Positions 18,614-27,313 are shown, counted from the first letter of the stretch. The stretch is DNA of 64,000 bases from Georgenia_A wangjunii (GCF_036421915.1 NZ_JAZGOM010000009.1); one strand, 5' to 3'. The notes: generated from the sequence alone by a model not told the origin. Made by a program: numbers and translations.

Positions 18614-18958
18614 GGGGGACCTCTCTGCTGCGTGCGGGGCGTGGGCCGGCTCTGCGGCTGCTACGATGTGGGCGAGCGCGCCTTCCGCGTGCTGGGCACG
18701 CGGGGGCTCCGACCGGGCTCGTGGAGCGTAACGGCGGCTCCTGCCCTCGGTATTCCGCGGAGCGGGTTCGCTCGCCATGTGAGACGGCAGTCTCGTGGTC
18801 GCCTCGGCCTGGGCCGGCCGTCGCCGGGCGGGCAGGCGCAGGAGGCGGTGGCTGGACCCGTGGCAGGGGCTGCGGGGCGGCGGCGCCTCGGCCTGCGGCC
18901 GACAGCGGCTGGACAAAGAAGAACGCCGCAAGCCTGTGGCCTGCGGCGTTCCTGGGAG
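18614..18958. other. Gene-free region upstream of the lyase operon
   Basis: These 345 bases hold no convincing gene. The right part carries the tRNA-Phe terminator (18913-18951). The rest must contain the promoter of the leftward operon, but no clear -35/-10 pair stands out. Confidence 0.55.
18913..18951 (-). terminator. Terminator downstream of tRNA-Phe
   Basis: GAACGCCGCA pairs with TGCGGCGTTC, with further GCC/GGC pairing inside. On the minus strand it is followed by TTCTTTG, the short T-rich tail of an intrinsic terminator. It ends the leftward tRNA cluster. Confidence 0.8.
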
Positions 18959-19031
18959 TGGCTCCGACCGGCGTCGATCCGGTGACCTTTCGATTTTCAG
19001 TCGAACGCTCTACCAACTGAGCTACAGAGCC
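18959..19031 (-). tRNA. tRNA-Phe (GAA)
   Basis: The 73-base cloverleaf has a GGCTCTG/CGGAGCC acceptor stem and an anticodon loop reading CTGAAAA with anticodon GAA. D-arm AGCTCAGTTGGTAGAGC and T-loop are standard. CCA is not encoded. It is the last of three leftward tRNA genes. Confidence 0.95.
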
Positions 19032-19037
19032 TGGCAG

Positions 19038-19067
19038 CGAAGGCCCGGTCAGATGACCGGGCCTTCG
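19038..19067 (-). terminator. Strong hairpin between tRNA-Asp and tRNA-Phe
   Basis: A 14-base-pair perfect stem (CGAAGGCCCGGTCA and complement) with a GA loop lies between the two tRNA genes. No T run follows. It may terminate transcription from tRNA-Asp or act as a processing element of the tRNA precursor. Confidence 0.6.
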
Positions 19068-19070
19068 TCG

Positions 19071-19144
19071 CGACCCCGACGGGACTTGAACCCGCGACCT
19101 CCGCCGTGACAGGGCGGCGCGCTAACCAACTGCGCTACGGGGCC
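19071..19144 (-). tRNA. tRNA-Asp (GTC)
   Basis: The 74-base gene has acceptor GGCCCCG/CGGGGTC (one G-T pair), D-arm GCGCAGTTGGTTAGCGC and anticodon loop CTGTCAC with anticodon GTC. CCA is not encoded. Discriminator base is G, as expected for tRNA-Asp. Confidence 0.95.
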
Positions 19145-19170
19145 TCGTAGTGAAGCCGTGCTGCTGTTCG

Positions 19171-19243
19171 TACCCCCAACGGGATTCGAACCCGTGCTAC
19201 CGCCGTGAAAGGGCGGGGTCCTAGGCCGCTAGACGATGGGGGC
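19171..19243 (-). tRNA. tRNA-Glu (TTC)
   Basis: The 73-base gene has acceptor GCCCCCA/TGGGGGT, D-arm TCGTCTAGCGGCCTAGGA typical of tRNA-Glu, and anticodon loop CTTTCAC with anticodon TTC. It is the first of the Glu-Asp-Phe cluster. Confidence 0.95.
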
Positions 19244-19453
19244 CCGTACAGGACGCCCGTGACGCCGAGGCGCCCCAAGACCTCGGTAAGCATATGGGCA
19301 AGAAGGCCTCCGGGGCAAAGTCGCTCCGTGTGCCCTACGACACGTCCGGCTCCGAGCGGCCTCCGTGGTGGTCTCGCGGGGCCGTCGGACCGGCCGCCCG
19401 CCGCGCGTGGACAGGGGGCCAGGGCCGCCGTCGGGGTGGGGGAGGATGGGCGC

Positions 19454-19813
19454 ATGGTGGAGATGTCCGCGCGGGACTTCGACGAGGCGGTGAGCGACGG
19501 GCTCGACCTCGTCCCGCCCGAGCTGACCGCGCAGATGGACAACGTCGTCATCCTCGTCGAGGACGAGCCCCCCGCGGACGCGGGGGACCCGGACCTCCTC
19601 GGGCTGTACGAGGGCACCCCGCTCACCGAGCGCGACTCGTGGTGGGCGGCTGGCTCCCTCCCTGACCGGATCACGATCTTCCGGGGCCCGACGCTGCGGA
19701 TGTGCGAGGACGCGCAGGACGTCGCCGAGGAGGTCGCGATCACGGTCGTCCACGAGATCGCCCATCACTTCGGCATCGACGACGACCGTCTGCACGAGCT
19801 CGGCTGGGCATGA
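19454..19813 (+). CDS. Metallopeptidase family protein (minimal zincin)
   Basis: The 119-residue protein carries VVHEIAHHFGIDDDRLHELG, the HExxH zinc motif with a downstream Glu, as in the small zincin-like family widespread in actinobacteria. Length fits the family. The start MVEMSARDF resembles homologues, and GGAGG lies 8 bases ahead. Substrate is unknown. Its stop overlaps the start of the CDF exporter gene (ATGA), indicating coupled translation. Confidence 0.88.
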   Translation: MVEMSARDFDEAVSDGLDLVPPELTAQMDNVVILVEDEPPADAGDPDLLGLYEGTPLTERDSWWAAGSLPDRITIFRGPTLRMCEDAQDVAEEVAITVVHEIAHHFGIDDDRLHELGWA

Positions 19814-20724
19814 GCGCCACGCACGGGCACCACGGCACCGCCGGGGCCGTGCACCGCTCGCGGCTCGTCGCCGCGCTCGTCATCACCGCCGGCGTCATGG
19901 TCGTCGAGCTGGTCGGGGGGCTCCTCACCGGTTCGCTGGCGCTGCTCGCCGACGCCGGGCACATGCTCTCCGACTCGGCAGCCCTCGCCATCGCGCTCGG
20001 CGCGACGTGGCTCGCCGCCCGGCCCGCACGCGGTCGCTGGACCTTCGGTTGGCAGCGAGCGGAGATCCTCGCGGCGCTCGTCAACGGCGTCATCCTCGCC
20101 GTCGTCGGGGCCGTCGTCATCATCGAGGGGGTCGGGCGCCTTGGCCGGCCCGCCGACGTCGAGGCGCCTGCCATGCTCGCCGTGGCCGCCGTCGGCCTTC
20201 TCGCGAACCTCGTCTGCCTGCGCCTCCTCCTGCCCGGACGGGACGCGAGCCTCAACGTGCGGGGCGCCTACCTCGAGGTGCTCGGCGACCTTATCGGCTC
20301 GGTCGCCGTCATCGTCGCGGGCGTCGTCATCCTCCTGACCGGGTGGCACACGGCCGACGCCGTCGCCTCGATCGCCATCGGCGTCCTCATCGTCCCGCGC
20401 GCCGCGATGCTCCTGCGCGACGTCGGTCGCGTCCTGCTCGAGGCGGCCCCGCAGGACATGGCCGTGGAGACGGTGCGCGAGCACCTGGCCGCGGTGCCCG
20501 GCGTCGTAGCCGTCCACGACTTCCACGCCTGGACCATCACGTCCGGCGTGCCGGTCGTCAGCGCCCACGTGGTCGTCGAGGACTCGGTGCTCGCGCCGGA
20601 GCGCTTCTGCGAGGTGCTCGATGCGCTCCAGGGCTGCCTGCGCGGACACTTCGACGTCACCCACTCGACCCTCCAGCTCGAACCGGCCGAGCACGAGGGC
20701 GACGAGCGGCGCCTCCACCGCTGA
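19810..20724 (+). CDS. Cation diffusion facilitator (CzcD-type) metal exporter
   Basis: The 304-residue protein starts with a His-rich stretch (HGHH) and has six membrane helices followed by a C-terminal cytosolic domain of about 85 residues. The metal site in helix II is H51-x3-D55. In helix V the usual HxxxD appears as ExxxD (AYLEVLGDLIGS), which could shift metal preference, although this form occurs in other actinobacterial CDFs as far as I recall. It should move a divalent metal such as zinc, cobalt or cadmium out of the cytosol by proton exchange. Its gene overlaps the zincin gene. Confidence 0.93.
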   Translation: MSATHGHHGTAGAVHRSRLVAALVITAGVMVVELVGGLLTGSLALLADAGHMLSDSAALAIALGATWLAARPARGRWTFGWQRAEILAALVNGVILAVVGAVVIIEGVGRLGRPADVEAPAMLAVAAVGLLANLVCLRLLLPGRDASLNVRGAYLEVLGDLIGSVAVIVAGVVILLTGWHTADAVASIAIGVLIVPRAAMLLRDVGRVLLEAAPQDMAVETVREHLAAVPGVVAVHDFHAWTITSGVPVVSAHVVVEDSVLAPERFCEVLDALQGCLRGHFDVTHSTLQLEPAEHEGDERRLHR

Positions 20725-20738
20725 GCCGCGCCGGGCGG

Positions 20739-20803
20739 TGTCAAGGCGCCTTGACGCTAAATGTCAAAGCCCCTTGACCTTTGATGTCAAGGATCACTAA
20801 CAT
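20739..20803 (+). promoter_or_regulatory. Promoter with three phased GTCAA operators
   Basis: GTCAAGGCGCCTTGAC (20740-20755) is a perfect palindrome. GTCAAAGCCCCTTGAC (20763-20778) is an imperfect copy 23 bases on, and a half site GTCAAGG starts 23 bases further at 20786. The second copy contains the -35 TTGACC (20774-20779); TAACAT (20798-20803) 18 bases later is a fair -10. Transcription would begin at about 20810, at or next to the ATG at 20811. These are likely operators of the HTH protein encoded immediately downstream. Confidence 0.6.
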
Positions 20804-20810
20804 CGGCACC

Positions 20811-21074
20811 ATGGTTCCTCGACAGGCCACGACAGCGGCGGCACAGAGCCCCATCCGCCTGCGGCGTCGGGCGCAGAAGGTCACCCAGGCGGAGCTCGCC
20901 GCGACGGCGGGCGTGAGCAGGCAGACCGTCATCGCGATCGAGCAGGGCGACTACGCGCCGTCCGTCTTCCTCGCGCTGCGCATCGCGCGCGCGCTCGGGG
21001 CGACGGTGGAGGAGCTCTTCGGCGGGGCGGACGGTACGGGCACGGCAGACGCGGCAGAGGGGACAGGACGATGA
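20811..21074 (+). CDS. Small XRE-type HTH transcriptional regulator
   Basis: The 87-residue protein is essentially one HTH_3 domain: RLRRRAQKVTQAELAATAGV then SRQTVIAIEQGDYAPSVFLA, followed by an Ala/Gly tail. Such short regulators often sit before a small membrane protein and control it. The ATG at 20811 falls almost at the predicted transcription start, with no ribosome site, so the message is probably leaderless. It overlaps the next gene by four bases and is likely autoregulated through the palindromes just upstream. Confidence 0.85.
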   Translation: MVPRQATTAAAQSPIRLRRRAQKVTQAELAATAGVSRQTVIAIEQGDYAPSVFLALRIARALGATVEELFGGADGTGTADAAEGTGR

Positions 21075-21643
21075 AGAACACGAAGGGCGCGCTCGACCGC
21101 GCGGCAGACCGGCTCATGGGTGCTGACAGCCCCACCTACGGGGACGAGCGCGAGCGCGCGGTCTTCATGGAGGCGAGCACGTTCGGGAACACGATCGGGA
21201 TCTACGTCAGCCTCGCCGCCGCCCTCGTCGCGGCGCTCCTCGGCCAGGTCCTCCTCCCGGTGGTCCTCCTCCTCGTCATGGCGACGCCCACGTGGGTCGC
21301 CATGTGGTACGCCTCACGCCGCGACGTCGACATCTCCGCCATGGCGGACCTGGCGGACCGGCGGACGAAGGTGACGGTCGCGGTGGTCACGTTCGGTGGC
21401 ATCGTGCTCGTCGGCGCGGCGATGCTCTACACGGTCATGGCCGGGCACGGCGTCATCCCGGTGCCGGACATCGACCTCGGGGCGGGCGGGAGCGACGGCG
21501 TCGGGGCGTCGATGGTCAGGGGCGGGCTCATCGGCGCCATCGGCGGCGGGCTCGTCGCCGCGGTGCTCTCGGTACGGGGCTCGCGCAAGCGAGCGCGCGC
21601 AACGGAGCCGCTCGAGGACGAGGTCGACGACTTCGAGGACTGA
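21071..21643 (+). CDS. Membrane protein coupled to the HTH regulator
   Basis: The 190-residue protein has about four hydrophobic segments (roughly residues 40-57, 60-77, 100-125 and 150-168), a Gly-rich loop and an acidic C-terminus. No enzyme motif is seen. Regulator plus membrane-protein pairs of this layout are common, and the membrane protein often has an uncharacterised role in stress or envelope physiology. Start ATG overlaps the regulator stop. Confidence 0.75.
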   Translation: MKNTKGALDRAADRLMGADSPTYGDERERAVFMEASTFGNTIGIYVSLAAALVAALLGQVLLPVVLLLVMATPTWVAMWYASRRDVDISAMADLADRRTKVTVAVVTFGGIVLVGAAMLYTVMAGHGVIPVPDIDLGAGGSDGVGASMVRGGLIGAIGGGLVAAVLSVRGSRKRARATEPLEDEVDDFED

Positions 21644-21697
21644 GGGAGGACGCCCGCCCGGCGGTGGGGTCGCAGCACCGGCCCGGGGGCGTGGCGC

Positions 21698-22579
21698 CTA
21701 CTCCGGGGAGTCCTCGCCGGCCGGCTCCTCGTCGACGATCTCGCCGCTCGGGCGGTCGTCGCCCGTGCTCATGACCGTCCCGGCGCTGACGTCGACGGCG
21801 ACCTCGCCGGCATCACCGGCATGGGTGAAGTGCGGCAGCTCGGTGCCCTGGGGGTCGTCGTAGGGAGCCGTCAGCAAGGTCGCGGTGGCCCAGCCCCGGC
21901 TGAGCAGGTCGTGGTCCGAGCCCGGCTCGTCCCGGTCGTTGACGCCGGAGTACGTGAGCATGACGTAGTTCTTGCCCTTCTCCCGGACCCGCGCCTGGAC
22001 GGCGCCGAAGCTCGCGAGCCTGGCCGACCGCAGTCCGCGGAGCTGCTCGGGGGGGATGTCGGGCACGTTGATGTTGAGCACCCGCTCGTCGTCCTCGGGC
22101 TGGTCCACGAGCCACTCGAACGCGCGGGCGGTGACGAGCTCGGCGGTGCGCCAGTGCTGCGGCTTGCCGGAGGCGATCGAGACGGCCATCGCCCGCACCC
22201 CCTGGGTCGCCGCGGAGAGCGCGGCGCCCACCGTGCCGGAGTGGAGGGTGGCGCGGCCGGTGTTGGCCCCGAGGTTGACGCCGGAGAGGACGAGGTCCGG
22301 GCGCTCGCCGAACGCGCCGTAGCAGGCGACGAAGGCGATGAGGGCGGGCGCGGCCTTGACACCGAAGCACCGGACGTGGTCCGGGACACCCGGCGGGCGG
22401 CGGTCGACGAGGACGAGCCGCCCGTCCACCTCCTGGGACGTCAGGGCCGCGCTCGCGCCGGAGTACTGGCGGTGGGGAGCGGCGACGAGCACCTCGCACC
22501 CGGCGGCGAGCGCCACGTTGGCGAGCACCGTCAGCCCGGGGGAGTCGATGCCGTCGTCGTTCGTGATGAGTACGCGCAC
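21698..22579 (-). CDS. surE: 5'-nucleotidase SurE
   Basis: The 293-residue protein begins VRVLITNDDGIDSPG, the Asp-Asp metal site of SurE, and has VAAPHRQYSGASAALT and LVLSGVNLGANTGR, both diagnostic. SurE removes phosphate from nucleoside monophosphates with a divalent metal. The GTG start at 22577-22579 follows AGGAGAT by 8 bases. About 40 acidic residues at the C-terminus extend beyond the usual domain. It lies one base after the stop of the PfkB-type kinase gene, so the two are co-expressed. Confidence 0.92.
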   Translation of the reverse strand: MRVLITNDDGIDSPGLTVLANVALAAGCEVLVAAPHRQYSGASAALTSQEVDGRLVLVDRRPPGVPDHVRCFGVKAAPALIAFVACYGAFGERPDLVLSGVNLGANTGRATLHSGTVGAALSAATQGVRAMAVSIASGKPQHWRTAELVTARAFEWLVDQPEDDERVLNINVPDIPPEQLRGLRSARLASFGAVQARVREKGKNYVMLTYSGVNDRDEPGSDHDLLSRGWATATLLTAPYDDPQGTELPHFTHAGDAGEVAVDVSAGTVMSTGDDRPSGEIVDEEPAGEDSPE

Positions 22580-22580
22580 G

Positions 22581-23549
22581 TCACTCGATCTCCTGTACCT
22601 CGATGCGGTTCGCGAAACGCTCGATCTGCTCGCGACGCCCCGTCCCGAGCCCGCGCCGGGTGACGTTGAGGGCCCCGGCCGCGGCGCCGAGGCGGACGGC
22701 GTCGGTGACGTCCGCGCCACGCCCGAGCGCGACGGCGATGCCGGCGGTCATCGAGTCCCCCGCACCGCGGTGGTCGAGCGGGGTGACGACGGGCCCGACG
22801 ACGAGGCGGGCCGAGCCGGCGCGGACGAGGAGGGCGGGCGCCCCCGCCCGGGAGAGGACCATCGCCTCGACGCCGTCGGCGACGAGCGCCTCGGCGGCGG
22901 CGCGGAGCGACGCGATCGAGTCGTCCGGGGCCAGCCCCGCCGCGCACACCTCCTCGTGGCTCATCTTGAGCACGGTAGGCCCCTCCCTGGCTGCCGCGCG
23001 CGCCGCAGCGCCGGAGAGGTCGGCGACGACGGGCTTGCCCACGCTGCGCACGTCACGGACTATCCGCGAGAAGAAGCTGGCCGGTACGACGCGCTCCGGC
23101 TCGGCGCCCGTGACGACGAGGACGTCGGACTCGAGCGCCTCGACGAGGACGGTGCCGTAGAGGTCGTCGAGCTCGTGGCGGGTGAGGGACGGCGGTGCCA
23201 TGTGGGCGAGCGTCTCCCGGTCACCGCCGCGCCGGTCGTGGAGGTAAGCGCCGTTGCCCGCGCCGTAGGTGACCGAGCGGACCGTCAGGCTCTCCGCGGC
23301 CATCATCGTGGCCAGCACGGCCCCGACCTCGCCGCCGAACGGCCCGCACACGGTGACGTCGGCCCCGAGCGAGACGGCCATCCGGGCCACCCACAGTCCC
23401 TGGCCACCGGGATGGAGGTGGATGTCCGCGCCCGTGGCCGGGGCGTCACCGACGTCGTGGGGCGGTTCGACCTCGACCATGAGCAGCGGGGTGGGCGTGA
23501 GGACGCAGATGCGTGGCCGCGTGCGGCCGGTGGCGCCGGAGTGCTCCAT
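22581..23549 (-). CDS. PfkB-family carbohydrate kinase
   Basis: The 322-residue protein has the ribokinase/PfkB pattern: early GGQGLWVARMAVSLGADV, central KMSHEEV and the ATP/catalytic DHRGAGDSMTAGIAVALG with the GAGD anion hole and catalytic Asp. The phosphorylated sugar is not evident; fructose-1-phosphate, tagatose or nucleoside kinases share this fold. It sits directly ahead of surE. Confidence 0.85.
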   Translation of the reverse strand: MEHSGATGRTRPRICVLTPTPLLMVEVEPPHDVGDAPATGADIHLHPGGQGLWVARMAVSLGADVTVCGPFGGEVGAVLATMMAAESLTVRSVTYGAGNGAYLHDRRGGDRETLAHMAPPSLTRHELDDLYGTVLVEALESDVLVVTGAEPERVVPASFFSRIVRDVRSVGKPVVADLSGAAARAAAREGPTVLKMSHEEVCAAGLAPDDSIASLRAAAEALVADGVEAMVLSRAGAPALLVRAGSARLVVGPVVTPLDHRGAGDSMTAGIAVALGRGADVTDAVRLGAAAGALNVTRRGLGTGRREQIERFANRIEVQEIE

Positions 23550-23595
23550 GACGGGAGCCTAGGCGAGGACCGGCTCGGCGGTGCACTATGGGGCG

Positions 23596-24117
23596 ATGGA
23601 GGCTGCAGCGCGCCAGACGGGGACGAGCGGACGGCACCGGTCGGGGGCCGTGCGCATCCTCGAGGGGCAAGCCGGGAGCAACGCCGCCGCCCGGGCGATG
23701 GCGGCGTACGTCGCCGAGCTCGACGAGCGCCTCGACACCGGGTTCGACCCCGCGCTCGCCATGGAGGTCGACGCCGACGAGGTCACGCCCCCCAACGGTG
23801 ACTTCATGCTCGTGAGCGAGGTCGGCACCGGGGAGGTGGTCGGCTTCGGCGCGGTGCGCCTCATGAGCCCCGGCGTCGTCGAGATCAAGCGCATGTGGCT
23901 CAAGCCCGACGTCCGCGGGCAGGGCCTCGGGCGGTTCCTCCTCACCTCCCTCGAGAACCGGGCGCGCGCGCTCGGTGCCCGCAGGGTCCTCGTCGCCGTG
24001 AGCGAGCGGCTCGTCGAGGCGTGCGGGCTGTACGTCGCCGAGGGCTACCAGCCGGTCGAGCGGTACGAGGACAACCCGTACACCGACCACTTCTTCGGCA
24101 AGCAGCTCCTGCCCTGA
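23596..24117 (+). CDS. GNAT-family N-acetyltransferase
   Basis: The 173-residue protein shows the GNAT core with MWLKPDVRGQGLGRFLLTSL (acetyl-CoA pyrophosphate loop RGQGLG) and LYVAEGYQPVERY at the C-terminal strand. Substrate is unknown. The ATG at 23596 is chosen; a GTG at 23581 in frame would add five residues. It is divergent from the PfkB gene. Confidence 0.85.
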   Translation: MEAAARQTGTSGRHRSGAVRILEGQAGSNAAARAMAAYVAELDERLDTGFDPALAMEVDADEVTPPNGDFMLVSEVGTGEVVGFGAVRLMSPGVVEIKRMWLKPDVRGQGLGRFLLTSLENRARALGARRVLVAVSERLVEACGLYVAEGYQPVERYEDNPYTDHFFGKQLLP

Positions 24118-24192
24118 CGCGTGCCCGCCGCAGCGCCGGCAGGGTCGTGCCCGCCGTTCCTCGGACCGGGTGCGGATCGTAGGGTGGCAGCC

Positions 24193-25722
24193 ATGGACGA
24201 GCCGAGCGAGACCACCATCGTCGACGACGCCGGGCGGGCGGTCGGGTCGTTCCTCGGGCCGGTCGTCGGCGCGGCCATCGGCATGGTCGTCGCCCTCGTC
24301 GTCTCCTGGCTCGTCGGGCTCGCCGTGCGCCGCCTCGGACGGCGGCACCCGGTCGCCGCGCGTGTGACGGAGCGCTGCCGCCGCCCGTTCCGCTTCACGG
24401 CCGCCGTCATCGGCGCGTGGGTGGGCTTCGTCATCGCCACGCCCGTCGCGCCCGGCGAGATCGAGCCGTCGTGGCGCTCGCTCACGCAGCACGGGCTGAT
24501 CATCGTCCTCATCCTCGCCGCGACGTGGCTCGCGACGTCGATCGTCTTCGTCGCGGAGGACGCCGTCGACCAGCGCTACGGGATCGACCGGTCGGCGAGC
24601 CGGCACGCGCGGCGGGTACAGACGCAGGCGCAGATGATCCGGCGGGTCGTCGTCGCGGTGCTGTGGGTGTGCGGTCTCGCGGCGATCCTCATGACCTTCC
24701 CGGGTGCCCGGGCCGTCGGGGCGAGCGTCCTCGCCTCGGCCGGTGTCATCTCGATCGTGGCGGGCCTCGCGGCGCAGACGGCGCTCGCCAACGTCTTCGC
24801 CGGGATGCAGCTCGCGTTCACGGACGCCATGCGGGTGGACGACGTCGTCGTCATCGAGGGCGAGTTCGGCCGGGTCGAGGAGATCACGCTCACGTACGTC
24901 GTCGTGCACCTCTGGGACGACCGGCGGCTCATCATGCCGTCGACGTACTTCACCAGCACGCCGTTCGAGAACTGGACGCGGCGTGCGGCGGAGATCCTCG
25001 GCACCGTGGAGCTCGACCTCGACTGGCGGGTCCCGGTGGCGGACCTGCGCGCGGAGTTCACCCGCCTCCTCGAGGCCACCGACATGTGGGACCGGCGCTC
25101 GGGTGGCCTGCAGCTCACCGAGGCCACCGGCGGCTGGGTGCGTGCCCGCGCCGTCGTCAGCGCGGAGAACGCAGGCGTGCTGTTCGACCTGCGGTGCTAC
25201 GTCCGCGAGGGGCTTGTCGACTGGGTGCAGCGCGAGGCGCCGTACGCCCTGCCGCGCACCCGCGTCGAGACGGAGGCGGCGACGCCGTCGGACGACGAGC
25301 GCACGACCGGTGACCGCCGGCCGGGCACCGGCCGCGCCGGTGCGGCCGTGGACGGGACGGACCGTCGGACCAGGAAGGGCGGCACGGTCGACCGGGAGGC
25401 CCGCGACGGGGCAGCCGCGAAGGGCGACGGCGGGAAGGTCGACGCCGGGCGGGAGGGTGCGACGGGCGCGGAACGGACGGGGCCGGCTCGGAGCGGGAAG
25501 CGCTCGGGCCCACCGGTCCGCACGTCCCTGCACACGCGCGGCGGCGGCCCGGACATCGAGCATGACGCCCGCTTCTTCACGAGCGTCGAGGGCATCGACC
25601 GGGCGAAGATGTTCGCCGGCCCGGGCGAGGACGTCATCGCCGAGCGCGAGCAGAACGCCCAGCGGGCCCGCGCCCGGGAGACGGACGTCGAGGCGCCGGA
25701 CGAGGACGAGCGCGGGCGCTAG
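24193..25722 (+). CDS. MscS-family mechanosensitive ion channel
   Basis: The 509-residue protein has four predicted membrane helices. The pore-lining helix has the Ala/Gly pattern SVLASAGVISIVAGLAAQTA, then the MscS beta domain (DDVVVIEGEFGRVEEITLTY) and the alpha/beta vestibule. Opening under membrane tension releases solutes during osmotic downshock. About 140 residues at the C-terminus (from roughly 370) are Arg/Gly/Asp-rich and look unstructured, an extension beyond ordinary MscS. ATG at 24193 is the first sensible start. Confidence 0.9.
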   Translation: MDEPSETTIVDDAGRAVGSFLGPVVGAAIGMVVALVVSWLVGLAVRRLGRRHPVAARVTERCRRPFRFTAAVIGAWVGFVIATPVAPGEIEPSWRSLTQHGLIIVLILAATWLATSIVFVAEDAVDQRYGIDRSASRHARRVQTQAQMIRRVVVAVLWVCGLAAILMTFPGARAVGASVLASAGVISIVAGLAAQTALANVFAGMQLAFTDAMRVDDVVVIEGEFGRVEEITLTYVVVHLWDDRRLIMPSTYFTSTPFENWTRRAAEILGTVELDLDWRVPVADLRAEFTRLLEATDMWDRRSGGLQLTEATGGWVRARAVVSAENAGVLFDLRCYVREGLVDWVQREAPYALPRTRVETEAATPSDDERTTGDRRPGTGRAGAAVDGTDRRTRKGGTVDREARDGAAAKGDGGKVDAGREGATGAERTGPARSGKRSGPPVRTSLHTRGGGPDIEHDARFFTSVEGIDRAKMFAGPGEDVIAEREQNAQRARARETDVEAPDEDERGR

Positions 25723-25835
25723 CTGTCCTGCCGCGCCCGGCCGGGCACGCAGCCGGTAGACGGGTCCCGCCGGCCGGTCGCCGCCCCGGCGGCTGCGGAC
25801 ATGACGCCCGGCGCGGGAAGGCGCACCATGGAGGC

Positions 25836-26279
25836 ATGACTGCACACGACGCGACAGACGCCCCCACCTCCGGTGAGACGCAGGCCCAGAAGGTGACGAA
25901 GACGGACGCGCAGTGGCGCGCCGAGCTCTCCCCGGAGGAGTACCACGTGCTGCGCCAGGCCGGCACGGAGCGGCCGGGCACCGGTGAGCTCCTCCACGAG
26001 GAGCGCGAGGGGGTCTACCGCTGCCGCGCGTGCGGGGCCGAGCTGTTCCGCTCCGCGACGAAGTTCGACGCCCACTGCGGGTGGCCGAGCTTCTTCGCCC
26101 CCCAGGACTCCGACGCCGTCGTCCTGCGCGAGGACCGCACGCTCGGGATGCTCCGCACCGAGGTGCTCTGCGCCCGCTGCGAGTCCCACCTCGGCCACCT
26201 CTTCGACGACGCGCCGCAGACGCCGACGGGCGACCGCTACTGCATGAACTCGATCTCGCTCACCTTCGACGAGCGCTGA
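25836..26279 (+). CDS. msrB: Peptide-methionine (R)-S-oxide reductase MsrB
   Basis: The 147-residue enzyme has both zinc CxxC pairs (CRAC, CARC), the HCGWPSFF substrate segment and the resolving/catalytic RYCMNS at the C-terminus. It reduces the R epimer of methionine sulfoxide in proteins using thioredoxin. About 30 residues at the N-terminus are Thr/Asp-rich and probably disordered. The next gene starts 3 bases after its stop. Confidence 0.95.
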   Translation: MTAHDATDAPTSGETQAQKVTKTDAQWRAELSPEEYHVLRQAGTERPGTGELLHEEREGVYRCRACGAELFRSATKFDAHCGWPSFFAPQDSDAVVLREDRTLGMLRTEVLCARCESHLGHLFDDAPQTPTGDRYCMNSISLTFDER

Positions 26280-26282
26280 GCC

Positions 26283-27074
26283 GTGAGCGCCCTGCGGGTG
26301 CTCACCCTCAACCTCCAGCACGGGCGGTCCGCCGACCGAGACGCGCCTGCCCCCGACGCCGCCTCGCTCGCCGCGGCCCTCGCCGGGCTCGAGGCGGACG
26401 TCGTCGCGCTGCAGGAGGTCGACAAGGGGCAGGCCCGGAGCTCGCGGGTCGACCAGACCCGCGTCGTCGCCGAGGCGCTCGGCATGCCGTGGGCGCGCTT
26501 CGCGGCGGAGTTCGCCGGCAACGAGCGCGGGCTGCGGCGCCGCCCCCGCCCGGCGCACGTGCCGGACGGCTCCGGCTACGGCGTCGCGCTGCTCAGCCGG
26601 TACCCCGTCACGTCGTGGCACGTGCGCCCGCTGCGCCCCGGACCCATGCGCGTCCCGCGACGCACCGGCGCAGGGTGGGGCGTCGCGGGCCGCTACGTGC
26701 GCGTCGACCCGGCGCGCGTGTGCCTCGCGGCCGTGCTCGCGACGCCGGCCGGCCCCCTCTCCGTGGCGGTCACGCACCTGTCCGTCGACGTCCCGACGGC
26801 GCGGCGCCAGCTCGCCGAGAGCGCCTGGGCGCTGCGCACGCTGCCCGGCCCGCACGTGCTCCTCGGCGACCTCAACCTCACGGGGCCGGACGCCGAGGCC
26901 GCGACGGGGATGAGTCGCCTCGCCGTCGCCGACACCTTCACCGCCCGGCGCCCCCGGCGTCAGATCGATCACGTCCTCGGCGGCCCGGGCGTGCGCGCGG
27001 CGGGGCCCGCCGAGGTGCGCCGACTCGCCATCTCCGACCACCTGGCCCTCGCCATCGGGCTGCACCTGGGCTGA
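26283..27074 (+). CDS. Endonuclease/exonuclease/phosphatase (EEP) family protein
   Basis: The 263-residue protein has the EEP fold landmarks: LTLNLQHG at the start, VVALQEVDKGQ with the metal-binding Glu, LLGDLNLT (Asp/Asn metal and base residues) and ISDHLALAIGL at the end with the catalytic His. It may cleave nucleic acid, phospholipid or inositol phosphate; nothing here decides. GTG start at 26283, close behind msrB. Confidence 0.87.
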   Translation: MSALRVLTLNLQHGRSADRDAPAPDAASLAAALAGLEADVVALQEVDKGQARSSRVDQTRVVAEALGMPWARFAAEFAGNERGLRRRPRPAHVPDGSGYGVALLSRYPVTSWHVRPLRPGPMRVPRRTGAGWGVAGRYVRVDPARVCLAAVLATPAGPLSVAVTHLSVDVPTARRQLAESAWALRTLPGPHVLLGDLNLTGPDAEAATGMSRLAVADTFTARRPRRQIDHVLGGPGVRAAGPAEVRRLAISDHLALAIGLHLG

Positions 27075-27313
27075 GCCCGCCGGCGCGTTCTCGCGTGCGC
27101 GGTGGGGGGACAGGTGGCCCGTCGGCCCTGCTCCCCGACACGCTCCCTGCGGGTGGCCGACCCGGAGCACGGGGCGTGTCGAGGGCACGGCCAGGCGCCT
27201 CGCCCAAGATGTGGATGATCTTTCGGCGTGCGCGCGCCTCCCGGCCGTGCCACGCTCGGACGACCACGAAAGGTGCCGCAACCGCGGCCACTCCGAAAGG
27301 GAGGACCCCGCCC

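Noticed and set aside
23446..25845. 799-codon minus-strand frame opposite the GNAT and MscS genes
   Set aside because: Antisense shadow without motifs; both sense genes are recognisable.
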